From: Leisingera sp. M658
GTDB lineage: Bacteria; Pseudomonadota; Alphaproteobacteria; Rhodobacterales; Rhodobacteraceae
Assembly (NCBI RefSeq): GCF_025144145.1
Contig: NZ_CP083546.1
Location: 3,940,001-4,004,000 of the forward strand
Length of the DNA stretch: 64,000 nt
Direction of reading: 5' to 3'
The notes below the pieces were generated by a model. It did not search any database. It saw only the letters and a program-made list of their open reading frames with translations, and had not been told where the DNA came from. The position numbers and the translations under genes are program-made. Position 1 is the first letter of the stretch. Each line of letters begins with the position of its first letter. Shown here piece by piece: positions 19,166 through 29,106 of this stretch.

Positions 19166-19207
19166 AGAATGCGCAGGACGGCTGTTCTGCACTTTGATCT
19201 GAATCAT
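19166..19207 (-). promoter_or_regulatory. FNR-type site and -10 region of the nap operon
   Basis: TTGAT-CTGA-ATCAT at 19194-19207 (both strands) matches the FNR/Anr/FnrL consensus TTGAT-N4-ATCAA at 9 of 10 positions. On the leftward strand a CATTCT hexamer at 19171-19166 lies about 29-34 bases from the box centre, the geometry of a class II FNR promoter (box near -41). This would put the start of transcription near 19159 and a leader of about 95 bases before napE. Confidence 0.7.
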
Positions 19208-19561
19208 TTCCCGGGCGGTAGATTTGGCAAAACCAAACATTCAAACAATCGAAATTAACGATATCAATGCGCCCATAGCGCTTCCAACCGCGAATATCGC
19301 CAACCTATTTAGAACACGCCCATATCTCGGGAACTGCTTGGGAAGTACCGCCAGCCAGCCTCGTGCCGCTTGGCCAGTAAAAGCGCACTGAATTTGATCA
19401 TCACCCTTGCGATGCCATTCGGCCGCAATTACCGGGGCTGGCAATACGCCTGCCGCGACGTGGCGGGGAAGCCCTCGCAGCAGCGCTTACGCGCAAACCA
19501 TTGGGCCAATCGCGCAAACTTATGGGGATCGCGCACGAATATGCGCGATCCTACAGCCCGA
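19208..19561. other. Intergenic stretch between nap promoter and gyrB, no convincing gene
   Basis: About 350 bases lie upstream of the nap promoter and downstream of gyrB. The only open frame of note is leftward 19241-19444 (67 codons). Its C-terminal third reads like a membrane helix (LAIFAVGSAMGALISLISIV), but no good ribosome site precedes it and I recognise no family. I treat it as non-coding until shown otherwise. Confidence 0.4.
19526..19551 (-). terminator. Hairpin downstream of gyrB
   Basis: A perfect 10-base-pair stem, GGATCGCGCA (19526-19535) with TGCGCGATCC (19542-19551), 6-base loop, 10 bases past the gyrB stop. No U-run follows, so termination is plausible but not shown. Confidence 0.45.
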
Positions 19562-21979
<2,418 letters not shown>

Positions 21980-22007
21980 TCACATCTTCCTGTCTTTGCT
22001 TCAGGAT

Positions 22008-22036
22008 TTTATACGGAGTCTGGCCGGGATTGTCAC
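22008..22036 (-). promoter_or_regulatory. gyrB promoter
   Basis: Reading leftwards, GTGACA at 22036-22031 and TATAAA at 22013-22008 are separated by exactly 17 bases; each hexamer matches the sigma-70 consensus at 5 of 6 positions. Transcription would begin near 22001, giving a leader of about 22 bases. Confidence 0.7.
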
Positions 22037-22072
22037 GCGCAAGCCCCCTTTTTTCAGGGCTGTACCAGACGA

Positions 22073-22663
22073 TTATGCAGCCAAGGCGCCAAGCTCCGAC
22101 GCGGTGTTCAGCCAGGCTGCGCGCTCATCCGCACTTGACCCTTGCAATGCGCCGAAATGGCAGGTCTCTACCGGATCAATCCCCACGAAATTCAAAATCT
22201 GCCGCTCCACCTGAACATGCGCTGCATTGCCATAGAACTGCTCCATCAAGTCAGGCGGCGTGTCCGATGCCACCAGCACCCGGCCAGACTTTCCGGCCAA
22301 AAGCGGTTTCGGCAGGCCATCGGTCACAATGCGCGGGTCAAACGTGCGGCCGGGAAGCAGGATACGGTCAAACAACCCCTTCAGTTTCCCCGGCATCCCG
22401 CCCCACCACAGCGGAAAGGCAACGACCACATGCTCTGCCCATTCAAAGTCCGCAAGCACTGCTTCGATCTGCGGCTCCAGCCTCTTTGCTCCGGAAAACC
22501 CGGCCTGGCCAAAGTCTGCGTCGAACTCCAGCTGCGACAGCTTGTGCAGGCGCACATCGTGCCCCGCAGCTTGCGCCGCAGTTGCGTAGGCTTCGCATAG
22601 CGCCTGTGTAAAAGTGTTCTCAGCCGGGTGGCCGTTCAAGATCAATATTTTTCGGGCAGACAT
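22073..22663 (-). CDS. NAD(P)H oxidoreductase, flavodoxin-like fold (KefF/MdaB/YwrO type)
   Basis: A 196-residue FMN/FAD quinone or nitro-compound reductase of the Flavodoxin_2 family. The N-terminal phosphate-binding loop is ILNGHPAENTFTQAL, and FPLWWGGMPGKLKGLFDRILLPG is the family signature. ATG at 22663 (MSARKILIL) is preferred to the ATG at 22675 because GGAG lies at the right distance. It is divergent from the TetR gene, with three operators between, so it is very probably repressed by that regulator and induced by an electrophile or quinone-like effector (inference). Confidence 0.88.
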   Translation of the reverse strand: MSARKILILNGHPAENTFTQALCEAYATAAQAAGHDVRLHKLSQLEFDADFGQAGFSGAKRLEPQIEAVLADFEWAEHVVVAFPLWWGGMPGKLKGLFDRILLPGRTFDPRIVTDGLPKPLLAGKSGRVLVASDTPPDLMEQFYGNAAHVQVERQILNFVGIDPVETCHFGALQGSSADERAAWLNTASELGALAA

Positions 22664-22683
22664 GTCATTCTCCATGAGTTAAG

Positions 22684-22747
22684 TTGACCACGGTCACTTT
22701 ATTGAGATAAAAATGACCGCGGTCAATTATAAAAGTGACCGCGGTCA
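22684..22747. promoter_or_regulatory. Three palindromic operators between divergent reductase and TetR genes
   Basis: TGACCACGGTCA (22685-22696), TGACCGCGGTCA (22714-22725) and TGACCGCGGTCA (22736-22747). Copies 2 and 3 are perfect palindromes; copy 1 has one changed base. Start-to-start spacings are 29 and 22 bases. A leftward TATAAT lies at 22731-22726, between copies 2 and 3, as a likely -10 for the reductase. A GATAAA at 22706-22711 could serve the TetR gene. This is a textbook autoregulated TetR control region. Confidence 0.85.
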
Positions 22748-22771
22748 ATAACGAACCCGTGAGGATGAGGC

Positions 22772-23365
22772 ATGACACGTGCTCCACAAAAGCGGCGGCT
22801 GGAAACCCGCGCAAAACTGCTCAGCACCGCAACCGTCATTGTCCAGAAACAGGGCTATAGCGGTTTGCGAGTTGAAGATGTGGTTGCCCGGGCCGGCGTT
22901 GCAAAGGGCACCCTGTTTTCCCATTTCAAGGACAAGGACGGGCTGCTGGCCGTCCTGATCGGAGAGGAAGTGACACGGCTGCTTGACGGGATGGAAACCG
23001 CAGGCGCCCCCTCGGATGTCGCGGAGCTGACCGCCCGTCTTGCACCGCATCTTGATTACGTTGCCCAGGACCGGGTGATCTTCGATCTGCTGCTGCGCTA
23101 TTCAGGCACCACTGCGGATGAGCCGGACGAAGTTGTCACTGCAAGCTTCACCCGGCAGGTCGCCTTGCTGACAGGCTGGCTGCAGGACATGCAGGCCACG
23201 GGCGGGGTCCGCCGGAACCAGCCGCCGGAATTGCTGGCGGAAGGCATCCAGGCGTTTCTGAACCATGTGCTCGGCTTATGGTTCTGCATTGAGCATGAGA
23301 CTGAAGCGCACCCGGCCCAGACGCTGGAACCTTACTTGCAGGCCTGGTTGCAACCATCCGCCTAA
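22772..23365 (+). CDS. TetR/AcrR-family transcriptional repressor
   Basis: A 197-residue regulator with an N-terminal helix-turn-helix (about residues 14-60: LLSTATVIVQKQGYSGLRVEDVVARAGVAKGTLFSHFKDKDGLL), typical of TetR. The C-terminal effector domain is unassigned. It probably binds the three TGACCGCGGTCA sites just upstream and controls itself and the divergent reductase. Its stop overlaps the LysE stop by four bases in tail-to-tail arrangement. Confidence 0.9.
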   Translation: MTRAPQKRRLETRAKLLSTATVIVQKQGYSGLRVEDVVARAGVAKGTLFSHFKDKDGLLAVLIGEEVTRLLDGMETAGAPSDVAELTARLAPHLDYVAQDRVIFDLLLRYSGTTADEPDEVVTASFTRQVALLTGWLQDMQATGGVRRNQPPELLAEGIQAFLNHVLGLWFCIEHETEAHPAQTLEPYLQAWLQPSA

Positions 23366-23982
23366 AGGAACGGGATCGCAATCCCCACACAGATCAGCAG
23401 CCCGCCGGACACCAGGTTGATGCGCCGCAGGATCCGGGGCGAGGCAACCGCCCGCCGGACCCGGTGCACCATCCCTGCCAACGCAAGGTTCCCTGCCAGC
23501 GGAACCGCAAAAGACAGCACCACAATGGCGGCAACGTCCTGCCAGGTTGTACCTGACAGATCAAAGAAACCAGGCAGAACGCCCATATAGAACAGGATTG
23601 CCTTGGGATTGCCCAGGATCACGGCAATTCCCGCCATGAACCCGGCCCAGACGCCGGGCCGGGTGAGGGCGCGGCTTTCCTGAACCGCTTCGCCCGCGTG
23701 GCGGATCAGCAGCCCCCCCATGCCGAGGAACATCAGGCAGGCCAGCCAGCGCAACAGGGTCATGATGCCGGTGAATTCGGAAACCACCCAGGACATGCCG
23801 CCCACCGCCACCAGCGGCCACAGAATATCGCCGCAGGCAACCCCCAGCGCCAGCGGCCAGGCCGCCGGAAACCCGCCGGAAACCGAACGCGCCATCAACG
23901 CCAGCCAGACCGGGCCGGGCGTCAGGAACAAGATCAGCAGCGCCCCTGCATAAAGCGACAGATCCCAAGCGGTGACAGTCAT
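23362..23982 (-). CDS. LysE/RhtB-family amino-acid exporter
   Basis: A 206-residue inner-membrane exporter with about six helices. The family start is seen (LSLYAGALLILFLTPGPVWLALMARSVSGG, containing the TPGP motif), as is NPKAILFYMGVLPGFF. Its ATG overlaps the recF stop (ATGA), so it is translated from the dnaN-recF transcript or at least coupled to recF. The exported compound cannot be predicted. Tail-to-tail with the TetR gene, the stop codons interleave. Confidence 0.9.
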   Translation of the reverse strand: MTVTAWDLSLYAGALLILFLTPGPVWLALMARSVSGGFPAAWPLALGVACGDILWPLVAVGGMSWVVSEFTGIMTLLRWLACLMFLGMGGLLIRHAGEAVQESRALTRPGVWAGFMAGIAVILGNPKAILFYMGVLPGFFDLSGTTWQDVAAIVVLSFAVPLAGNLALAGMVHRVRRAVASPRILRRINLVSGGLLICVGIAIPFL

Positions 23983-25076
23983 TTCTGCGTCACCTCTGAC
24001 CCGCTGCCGCTGTCAGTGACTTCCAGTATCTGCGCCCGGCCTGCCAGCTCGCCAAACAGCTCCGGCCCGGTGCCCGTCATCCAGGCCTGGGTTCCCAGGG
24101 TGCAGATCTCGTCATAAAGGACCGCACGGCGGCCAGCGTCCAGATGCGCGGCAACCTCATCCAGAAGCAGGATCGGCGGCGCGCCCTCGCGCTGCGAAAG
24201 TGCCCGTGCGTTGGCCAGGATCAGCGACACCAGCAGCGCTTTCTGCTCACCGGTCGAACAGTCCTTGGCCGGGATGCCCTTAGCCTGGTAGGTGCCGATC
24301 AAATCGGTTCTGTGCGGCCCGACAAGGGTCCGGCCCGCCGCCAGATCCCGGAACCGGCTTTCCTCCAGCGCCTCTTTGAAATCCGCCTCAGTGGACGGCA
24401 TGCTGCCTTCGGATTGCAGCAGCTCCAGCTCAGCCGCGGGGAATACGGTTCCGGCTTCGGCCTGGGCAATCTGCAGCAATTCCACCGCTTGCACGCGCGC
24501 CGCATGGATCCGGTGCCCGGAGGCGGCCATCCGCTCTTCCAGCACCCTGTACCATGCGGCATCGCGCACCTGCTCCTTCAACAACCGGTTGCGTTCGCGC
24601 ATCGCCTTTTCATAGGCCAGCGAGGCCTCGGCATGGGCGGGTTCAAAGCTCAGCGCGATCCGGTCGAGAAAGCGGCGGCGGCCTTCTGCCGCTTCAATCC
24701 ACAACCGGTCCATCGCCGGGATCAGCCAGACCACCCGCGCCACCTGGCCCAGCGCGATCTGGCTGGCGGGCTTATTGTCGATCTTCACCTGCCGGGCATT
24801 GCCGCCTTCGGACCAGGTTTCCACCTCATAGGCCTGCGAGGGTGCCCGCAGCTCACCCTTCAGTTTCCACCCCAGCGCTTCGGGCTGGCGTGCCATCTCT
24901 GCCGCACTGGCCCGGCGCAGGCCCCGGCCGGGCGAAAACAGCGACACGGCTTCCAGGATATTGGTCTTGCCCGCACCGTTATTGCCGTGGATGGCTACCG
25001 GACGCCCGTCCAAACGCAATTCCGCCCGCAAATGCGAGCGGAAATGGGACAAGGTCAGGGCAGTCAGGGCCAGCAC
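23979..25076 (-). CDS. recF: DNA replication/repair protein RecF
   Basis: ABC-type ATPase that loads RecA at single-strand gaps; 365 residues, usual length. Walker A is GNNGAGKT (31-38), the signature region CSTGEQKALLVSLILA, and Walker B ILLLDEVAAHLD. The start is a GTG at 25076 with GGGAG upstream, since the conserved LTLSHFRSH follows immediately. It lies 78 bases after dnaN; gyrB is nearby but separated by other genes. Confidence 0.96.
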   Translation of the reverse strand: MLALTALTLSHFRSHLRAELRLDGRPVAIHGNNGAGKTNILEAVSLFSPGRGLRRASAAEMARQPEALGWKLKGELRAPSQAYEVETWSEGGNARQVKIDNKPASQIALGQVARVVWLIPAMDRLWIEAAEGRRRFLDRIALSFEPAHAEASLAYEKAMRERNRLLKEQVRDAAWYRVLEERMAASGHRIHAARVQAVELLQIAQAEAGTVFPAAELELLQSEGSMPSTEADFKEALEESRFRDLAAGRTLVGPHRTDLIGTYQAKGIPAKDCSTGEQKALLVSLILANARALSQREGAPPILLLDEVAAHLDAGRRAVLYDEICTLGTQAWMTGTGPELFGELAGRAQILEVTDSGSGSEVTQK

Positions 25077-25154
25077 GCGGCGCGCTCCCGTTTCATCTTT
25101 CCAAAAATACTCGCGTCCCGCCGCCCGGCAGGGGAGACAGCGCCGTCAGGCGCT

Positions 25155-26276
25155 TCAGACACGCATCGGCATCACGACGTAAACAGCGCTTTGATCGCTG
25201 CCTTCGCGCATCAGGGTCGGATCGCCGGAGGAGTTGAACATGAACACAGCGTTTTCGCGGTCCACCTGGTTGGCAATTTCCAGCAAGTACTTGGCGTTAA
25301 ACCCGATTTCCAGGCGTTCGTCGTTATATGCCACCGCCAGCTCTTCTTCTGCAGCACCGCTGTCAGGCGCATTGACCGACAGGATCAAGCGATCCTCTTC
25401 CAGCTGCAGCTTCACCGCACGAGAGCGTTCGGAGGAAACAGTGGCAACCCGGTCAACGGCCTGGGCGAACTCGGAGGCATCCACTTCCAGACGGCGGGTG
25501 TTGCCGGCCGGGATCACCCGGGTGTAGTCCGGGAAGGTGCCGTCGATCACTTTGGAAGTCAGGGTGATGTTCGGGGTGGCAAAGCGCACCTTGGTTTCCG
25601 AGACCGACACCGCGATGTCCATATCATCGTCATCCAGCAGTTTGCGCAGCTCACCCACGGTCTTGCGCGGCACGATCACACCCGGCATGTCCTCGGCGCC
25701 CAGCGGCAGCTCGGCGTCGATGCGCGCCAGACGGTGGCCGTCGGTGGCCACAGCACGCAGAACCTTGCCGCCTTCGGCACTGTTGGAGACATGCAGATAG
25801 ACACCGTTCAGATAGTACCGGGTCTCCTCGGTCGAGATTGCAAATTTCGACTTGTCGAACAGGCGGCGCAGCACCGCGGCCTTGGCCGCAAAATTCGAGT
25901 GGTATTCCGACGATGCCATCACCGGGAAATCCTCGCGCGGCAGGGTCGCCAGCGAGAAGTTGGAGCGGCCGGCCTCAACGGTCAGGCGCCCGGTTGCGGC
26001 GTCGGCGCTTAGTGTGACCAGCGCGCCGTCAGGCAGCTTGCGGACAATCTCGTGCAGAGTGGTGGCGGCAACGGTGGTGGCCCCGGCGCGTTCCACCTGG
26101 GCGGGGGCCTTGTCGACCACCTCGATATCCAGATCGGTGGCGCGGAACTGGACGCTGTCGCCTTCGGCTTCGATCAGCACATTCGCCAGAATCGGAATGG
26201 TGTTGCGGCGCTCGACCACCGACTGTGCCTGAGCCACAGCCTTGAGAAGCGTGCCGCGTTCGATGCTGATCTTCAT
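25155..26276 (-). CDS. dnaN: DNA polymerase III beta subunit (sliding clamp)
   Basis: Processivity clamp, 373 residues. Conserved segments: MKISIERGTLLKAVAQAQSVVERRNTIPILANVLIEA, LRAVATDGHRLA, and the C-terminal VYVVMPMRV (the peptide-binding end usually MPMR). ATG at 26276 begins at the conserved MKI. A candidate leftward promoter is TTGACC (26392-26387), 17 bases, GAGAAA (26369-26364). dnaA does not lie directly upstream: the next gene in that direction is an FAD dehydrogenase with its own terminator. Confidence 0.97.
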   Translation of the reverse strand: MKISIERGTLLKAVAQAQSVVERRNTIPILANVLIEAEGDSVQFRATDLDIEVVDKAPAQVERAGATTVAATTLHEIVRKLPDGALVTLSADAATGRLTVEAGRSNFSLATLPREDFPVMASSEYHSNFAAKAAVLRRLFDKSKFAISTEETRYYLNGVYLHVSNSAEGGKVLRAVATDGHRLARIDAELPLGAEDMPGVIVPRKTVGELRKLLDDDDMDIAVSVSETKVRFATPNITLTSKVIDGTFPDYTRVIPAGNTRRLEVDASEFAQAVDRVATVSSERSRAVKLQLEEDRLILSVNAPDSGAAEEELAVAYNDERLEIGFNAKYLLEIANQVDRENAVFMFNSSGDPTLMREGSDQSAVYVVMPMRV

Positions 26277-26450
26277 GTCCCAAATCCTCTCCGTCTGGCC
26301 CCGTGTCACTGGCCGGGACAAGCAACCTACCTGTTTACCCCTGCCGTACAAGGCTTTTGTGGATTTCTCCAAGGGATTCCCGGCGGGGTCAAGAGGCGGT
26401 GGGCAGCTGGGCCGCGAAACCGGAGGAAACGTTGCAGCAGAACACGGAAT

Positions 26451-26501
26451 TGTCCCCGCGGGGACAGAGCTGCAAAACCCAGGCTTGTCCCCGTGGGGAC
26501 A
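26451..26501. repeat. Pair of 16-base palindromes upstream of dnaN
   Basis: TGTCCCCGCGGGGACA (26451-26466) and TGTCCCCGTGGGGACA (26486-26501), differing in one base and set 35 bases apart. They lie beyond the terminator of the dehydrogenase gene and 175-225 bases upstream of the dnaN ATG, so an operator role for dnaN is more likely than termination. A DnaA-box-like TGTGGATTT (7 of 9) is at 26358-26366. I do not recognise the binding protein. Confidence 0.6.
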
Positions 26502-26508
26502 CCTACGG

Positions 26509-26537
26509 AAAACGCCCCGGCGCTTGGACCGGGGCGT
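26509..26537 (-). terminator. Rho-independent terminator of the 26572-29022 gene
   Basis: Leftward stem ACGCCCCGG / CCGGGGCGT (26537-26529 with 26520-26512), 8-base loop, continuing into TTTT. It sits 35 bases past the dehydrogenase stop and separates it from dnaN. Confidence 0.8.
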
Positions 26538-26571
26538 AATACGGAACAGGTTAAACCTTTGGAGAGGCGGC

Positions 26572-29022
26572 TTAGGCCTTCACCCGTTCCGATTTCGGAT
26601 CATACATCGGCTTCAGCGAAACCTCGGCCTTCACTTTCACGCCGCAGACGTCGATCTCGTAGGTGGAGGCCAGCACATCAGCAGCCTTTTCGCCTTCGCA
26701 CGGCACATAGCCCATGCCGATGGCAGCACCCAGGGTATGACCGTAGTTGCCGGAACTGAGGTAGCCCACGTATTTGCCGTCACGGATGATCGGCTCGTTG
26801 TGGAACAGCAGCGGCTCGGCATCCGTCAGTTTGAACTGAACCATGCGGTTCCTGGGGCCGGTTTCCTTACGCTCCAGCACCGCGGCTTTGCCGATGAAGT
26901 CGTCCTTGTCGGTCTTCACCGCAAAGCCGAGGCCTGCGTCGATCACATTGTCCTCGCAAGTGATGTCGTGGCCGAAGTGGCGGAAGCCCTTCTCGATCCG
27001 GCAGCTGTCCATCATGTGCATGCCGCAGAGCTTAAGCCCCATGTCCTGACCCGCCTCGTGCAGCGTTTCGAACGCGTGGCCCGCCATGTCGGCGCCGACA
27101 TAGATCTCCCAGCCGAGTTCACCCACATAGGTCACGCGGTGCACACGGGCGAGGCCCATTCCCAGTTCGATCTCCTGCGCGGTACCAAAGGGGTTCACCT
27201 CGTTCGAGAAATCGTTCGGCGAGACTTTCTGCAGCAGCTTGCGGGCGTTCGGGCCCATCACTGCCAGCACGCCCTCGCCTGCGGTCACATCGGTGATCAC
27301 CACCCGGTGGTCGCCCACGTGGCGCATCATCCAGGTCTGGTCGGCCAGACGGGTCACCGCCGGGGTCACCACCAGATAGGCAGTTTCCGACAGGCGGGTG
27401 ACGGTCACATCGGCCTCAATCCCGCCGCGGGTGTTCAGGAACTGGGTATAGACGATCTTGCCCGCGGGAACCGACAGGTTGGCGCCGCAGATGTAGTTCA
27501 GGAAGGTTTCGGCATCCGGGCCTTCGACGCGGATCTTGCCAAAGGAGGACATGTCGTACATGCCGACATTTTCGCGGACTGCACTGTGTTCAGCGGCCGA
27601 ATTCTCAAACCAGTTCTGGCGTTTCCAGCTGTACTGGTATTCGCGTTCCTGGCCCTCATTGGCAAACCAGTTGGCGCGTTCCCAGCCGCCGATTTCACCC
27701 ATCACCGCGCCCTGCTCCAGCAGGTGGTGGTGGAACGGGGTGCGGCGCACGCCGCGGGCGGTGGCCTTTTGACGGTAGGGGTAGTGGTCGGCGTAGAGGA
27801 GACCCAGCGTCTCCTTGGAGCGCTCATAAAGGTAGTGCTTGTTACCCTGGAACGGCTGCATGCGGGAGATGTCCACGTCGCCAAGGTCGAACGGTTTCTG
27901 GCCGTCTTCCATCCATTGCGCCAGCGCCATGCCAGCGCCGCCCGCCGACTGAATACCGATTGAGTTGAAACCTGCGGCGACCCAGAAATTGTCCATCTCG
28001 GGCGCCAGGCCCAGGTGATAGGCATCATCCGGAGTGAAGGATTCCGGACCGTTAAAGAAGGTGTGGATACCGGCCTCAGCCAGCATTGGCATCCGGTTGC
28101 AAGCGGCTTCCAGAATAGGTTCGAAGTGGTCGAAGTCCTCAGGCAGCTGGTCGAATTCGAACGTGTCGGGGATGCCGTTCATCGCCCAGGGTTTGGCGTT
28201 CGGCTCAAACGCGCCGAGCAGGATTTTACCCGCGTCTTCCTTGTAGTAGGCACATTCGTCCGGAACGCGCAGCACCGGCATCTGGGTCAGGCCGGTGATG
28301 CCTTCGGTCACGATGTAGAAATGCTCGCAAGCATGCAGCGGCACGTTGACGCCCGCCATGCGGCCAACCTCGTGGCCCCACATGCCGGCGCAGTTCACCA
28401 CCATGTCCGCCTCGATGTGGCCCTGGGACTGGCCATCATCGCTGGCCCAATCGACGCCGGTTACACGGCGGCCGTCTTTGGAGATGCCAGTAACCTTGAT
28501 CCGTTCCTTGACCAGCGCGCCGCGCTGGCGGGCGCCTTTGGCCAGGGCCAGCGCAATGTTTGCCGGGTCGCCCTGCCCGTCTTTCGGCAGCCAGACACCG
28601 GCAGTCACATCGCCGACATTCAGGTGCTCGTAGCGGGTTTTCACTTCCTCAGGCGAGATTTCCTCGACCTCAACGCCGAATGCCCGCGCCATGGCGGCCT
28701 GGCGGAAGATCTCTTCCTTGCGTTCTTCGGTCAGCGCAACCGTGATCGAGCCGCAGCGCTTAAAGCCGGTCGCGACACCGGTTTCTTCTTCCAGCGCGCC
28801 ATAAAGCTCCTGACTGTATTTGGCGAGCTTGGTCATGTTGGCAGTGGCGCGCAGCTGGGCGATCAGCCCCGCGGCGTGCCAGGTGGTGCCGGAGGTCAGC
28901 TGTTTGCGCTCCAGCAGCACCACATCCTTCCAGCCCAGTTTGGTCAGGTGATAAGCCACCGAGCAGCCGATCACGCCGCCGCCGATAATGACCACGCGGG
29001 CCTTGTTGGGAAGATCGCTCAT
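26572..29022 (-). CDS. FAD-dependent dehydrogenase fused to GcvT (dimethylglycine/sarcosine dehydrogenase family), copy 1
   Basis: An 816-residue two-part enzyme. Residues 1-370 form a DAO-type FAD domain with dinucleotide motif GGGVIG (14-19). H49 in TTWHAAG aligns with the histidine that carries covalent FAD in dimethylglycine dehydrogenase. A linker domain (HGWERANWF-like GGWERANWFANEG) follows. The C-terminal GcvT folate-binding half (about 430-816) has YVGELGWEIYV and DSCRIEKGFRHFGHDI. Such enzymes remove N-methyl groups as methylene-tetrahydrofolate. The sequence is closer in feel to sarcosine dehydrogenase, but the substrate is not settled. Monocistronic, ending in a strong terminator; the GbdR-like regulator is next upstream. 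Confidence 0.9.
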   Translation of the reverse strand: MSDLPNKARVVIIGGGVIGCSVAYHLTKLGWKDVVLLERKQLTSGTTWHAAGLIAQLRATANMTKLAKYSQELYGALEEETGVATGFKRCGSITVALTEERKEEIFRQAAMARAFGVEVEEISPEEVKTRYEHLNVGDVTAGVWLPKDGQGDPANIALALAKGARQRGALVKERIKVTGISKDGRRVTGVDWASDDGQSQGHIEADMVVNCAGMWGHEVGRMAGVNVPLHACEHFYIVTEGITGLTQMPVLRVPDECAYYKEDAGKILLGAFEPNAKPWAMNGIPDTFEFDQLPEDFDHFEPILEAACNRMPMLAEAGIHTFFNGPESFTPDDAYHLGLAPEMDNFWVAAGFNSIGIQSAGGAGMALAQWMEDGQKPFDLGDVDISRMQPFQGNKHYLYERSKETLGLLYADHYPYRQKATARGVRRTPFHHHLLEQGAVMGEIGGWERANWFANEGQEREYQYSWKRQNWFENSAAEHSAVRENVGMYDMSSFGKIRVEGPDAETFLNYICGANLSVPAGKIVYTQFLNTRGGIEADVTVTRLSETAYLVVTPAVTRLADQTWMMRHVGDHRVVITDVTAGEGVLAVMGPNARKLLQKVSPNDFSNEVNPFGTAQEIELGMGLARVHRVTYVGELGWEIYVGADMAGHAFETLHEAGQDMGLKLCGMHMMDSCRIEKGFRHFGHDITCEDNVIDAGLGFAVKTDKDDFIGKAAVLERKETGPRNRMVQFKLTDAEPLLFHNEPIIRDGKYVGYLSSGNYGHTLGAAIGMGYVPCEGEKAADVLASTYEIDVCGVKVKAEVSLKPMYDPKSERVKA

Positions 29023-29106
29023 ATCATCGCTCCACAGTCCAGTGTTTGCGTCTGATTACCACGGAAAGGCGGCGTAAAATGCATCAAAAACGCCAAGCTT
29101 CCCCGG

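Noticed and set aside
19241-19444. Small leftward frame with a membrane-like C-terminus
   Set aside because: No convincing ribosome site, no family recognised, and it lies beside the nap promoter; kept only as a note.
26451-26501. PpsR/CrtJ-type site (TGT-N12-ACA) as explanation of the dnaN palindromes
   Set aside because: The spacing is N10, not N12, and no photosynthesis gene is nearby.
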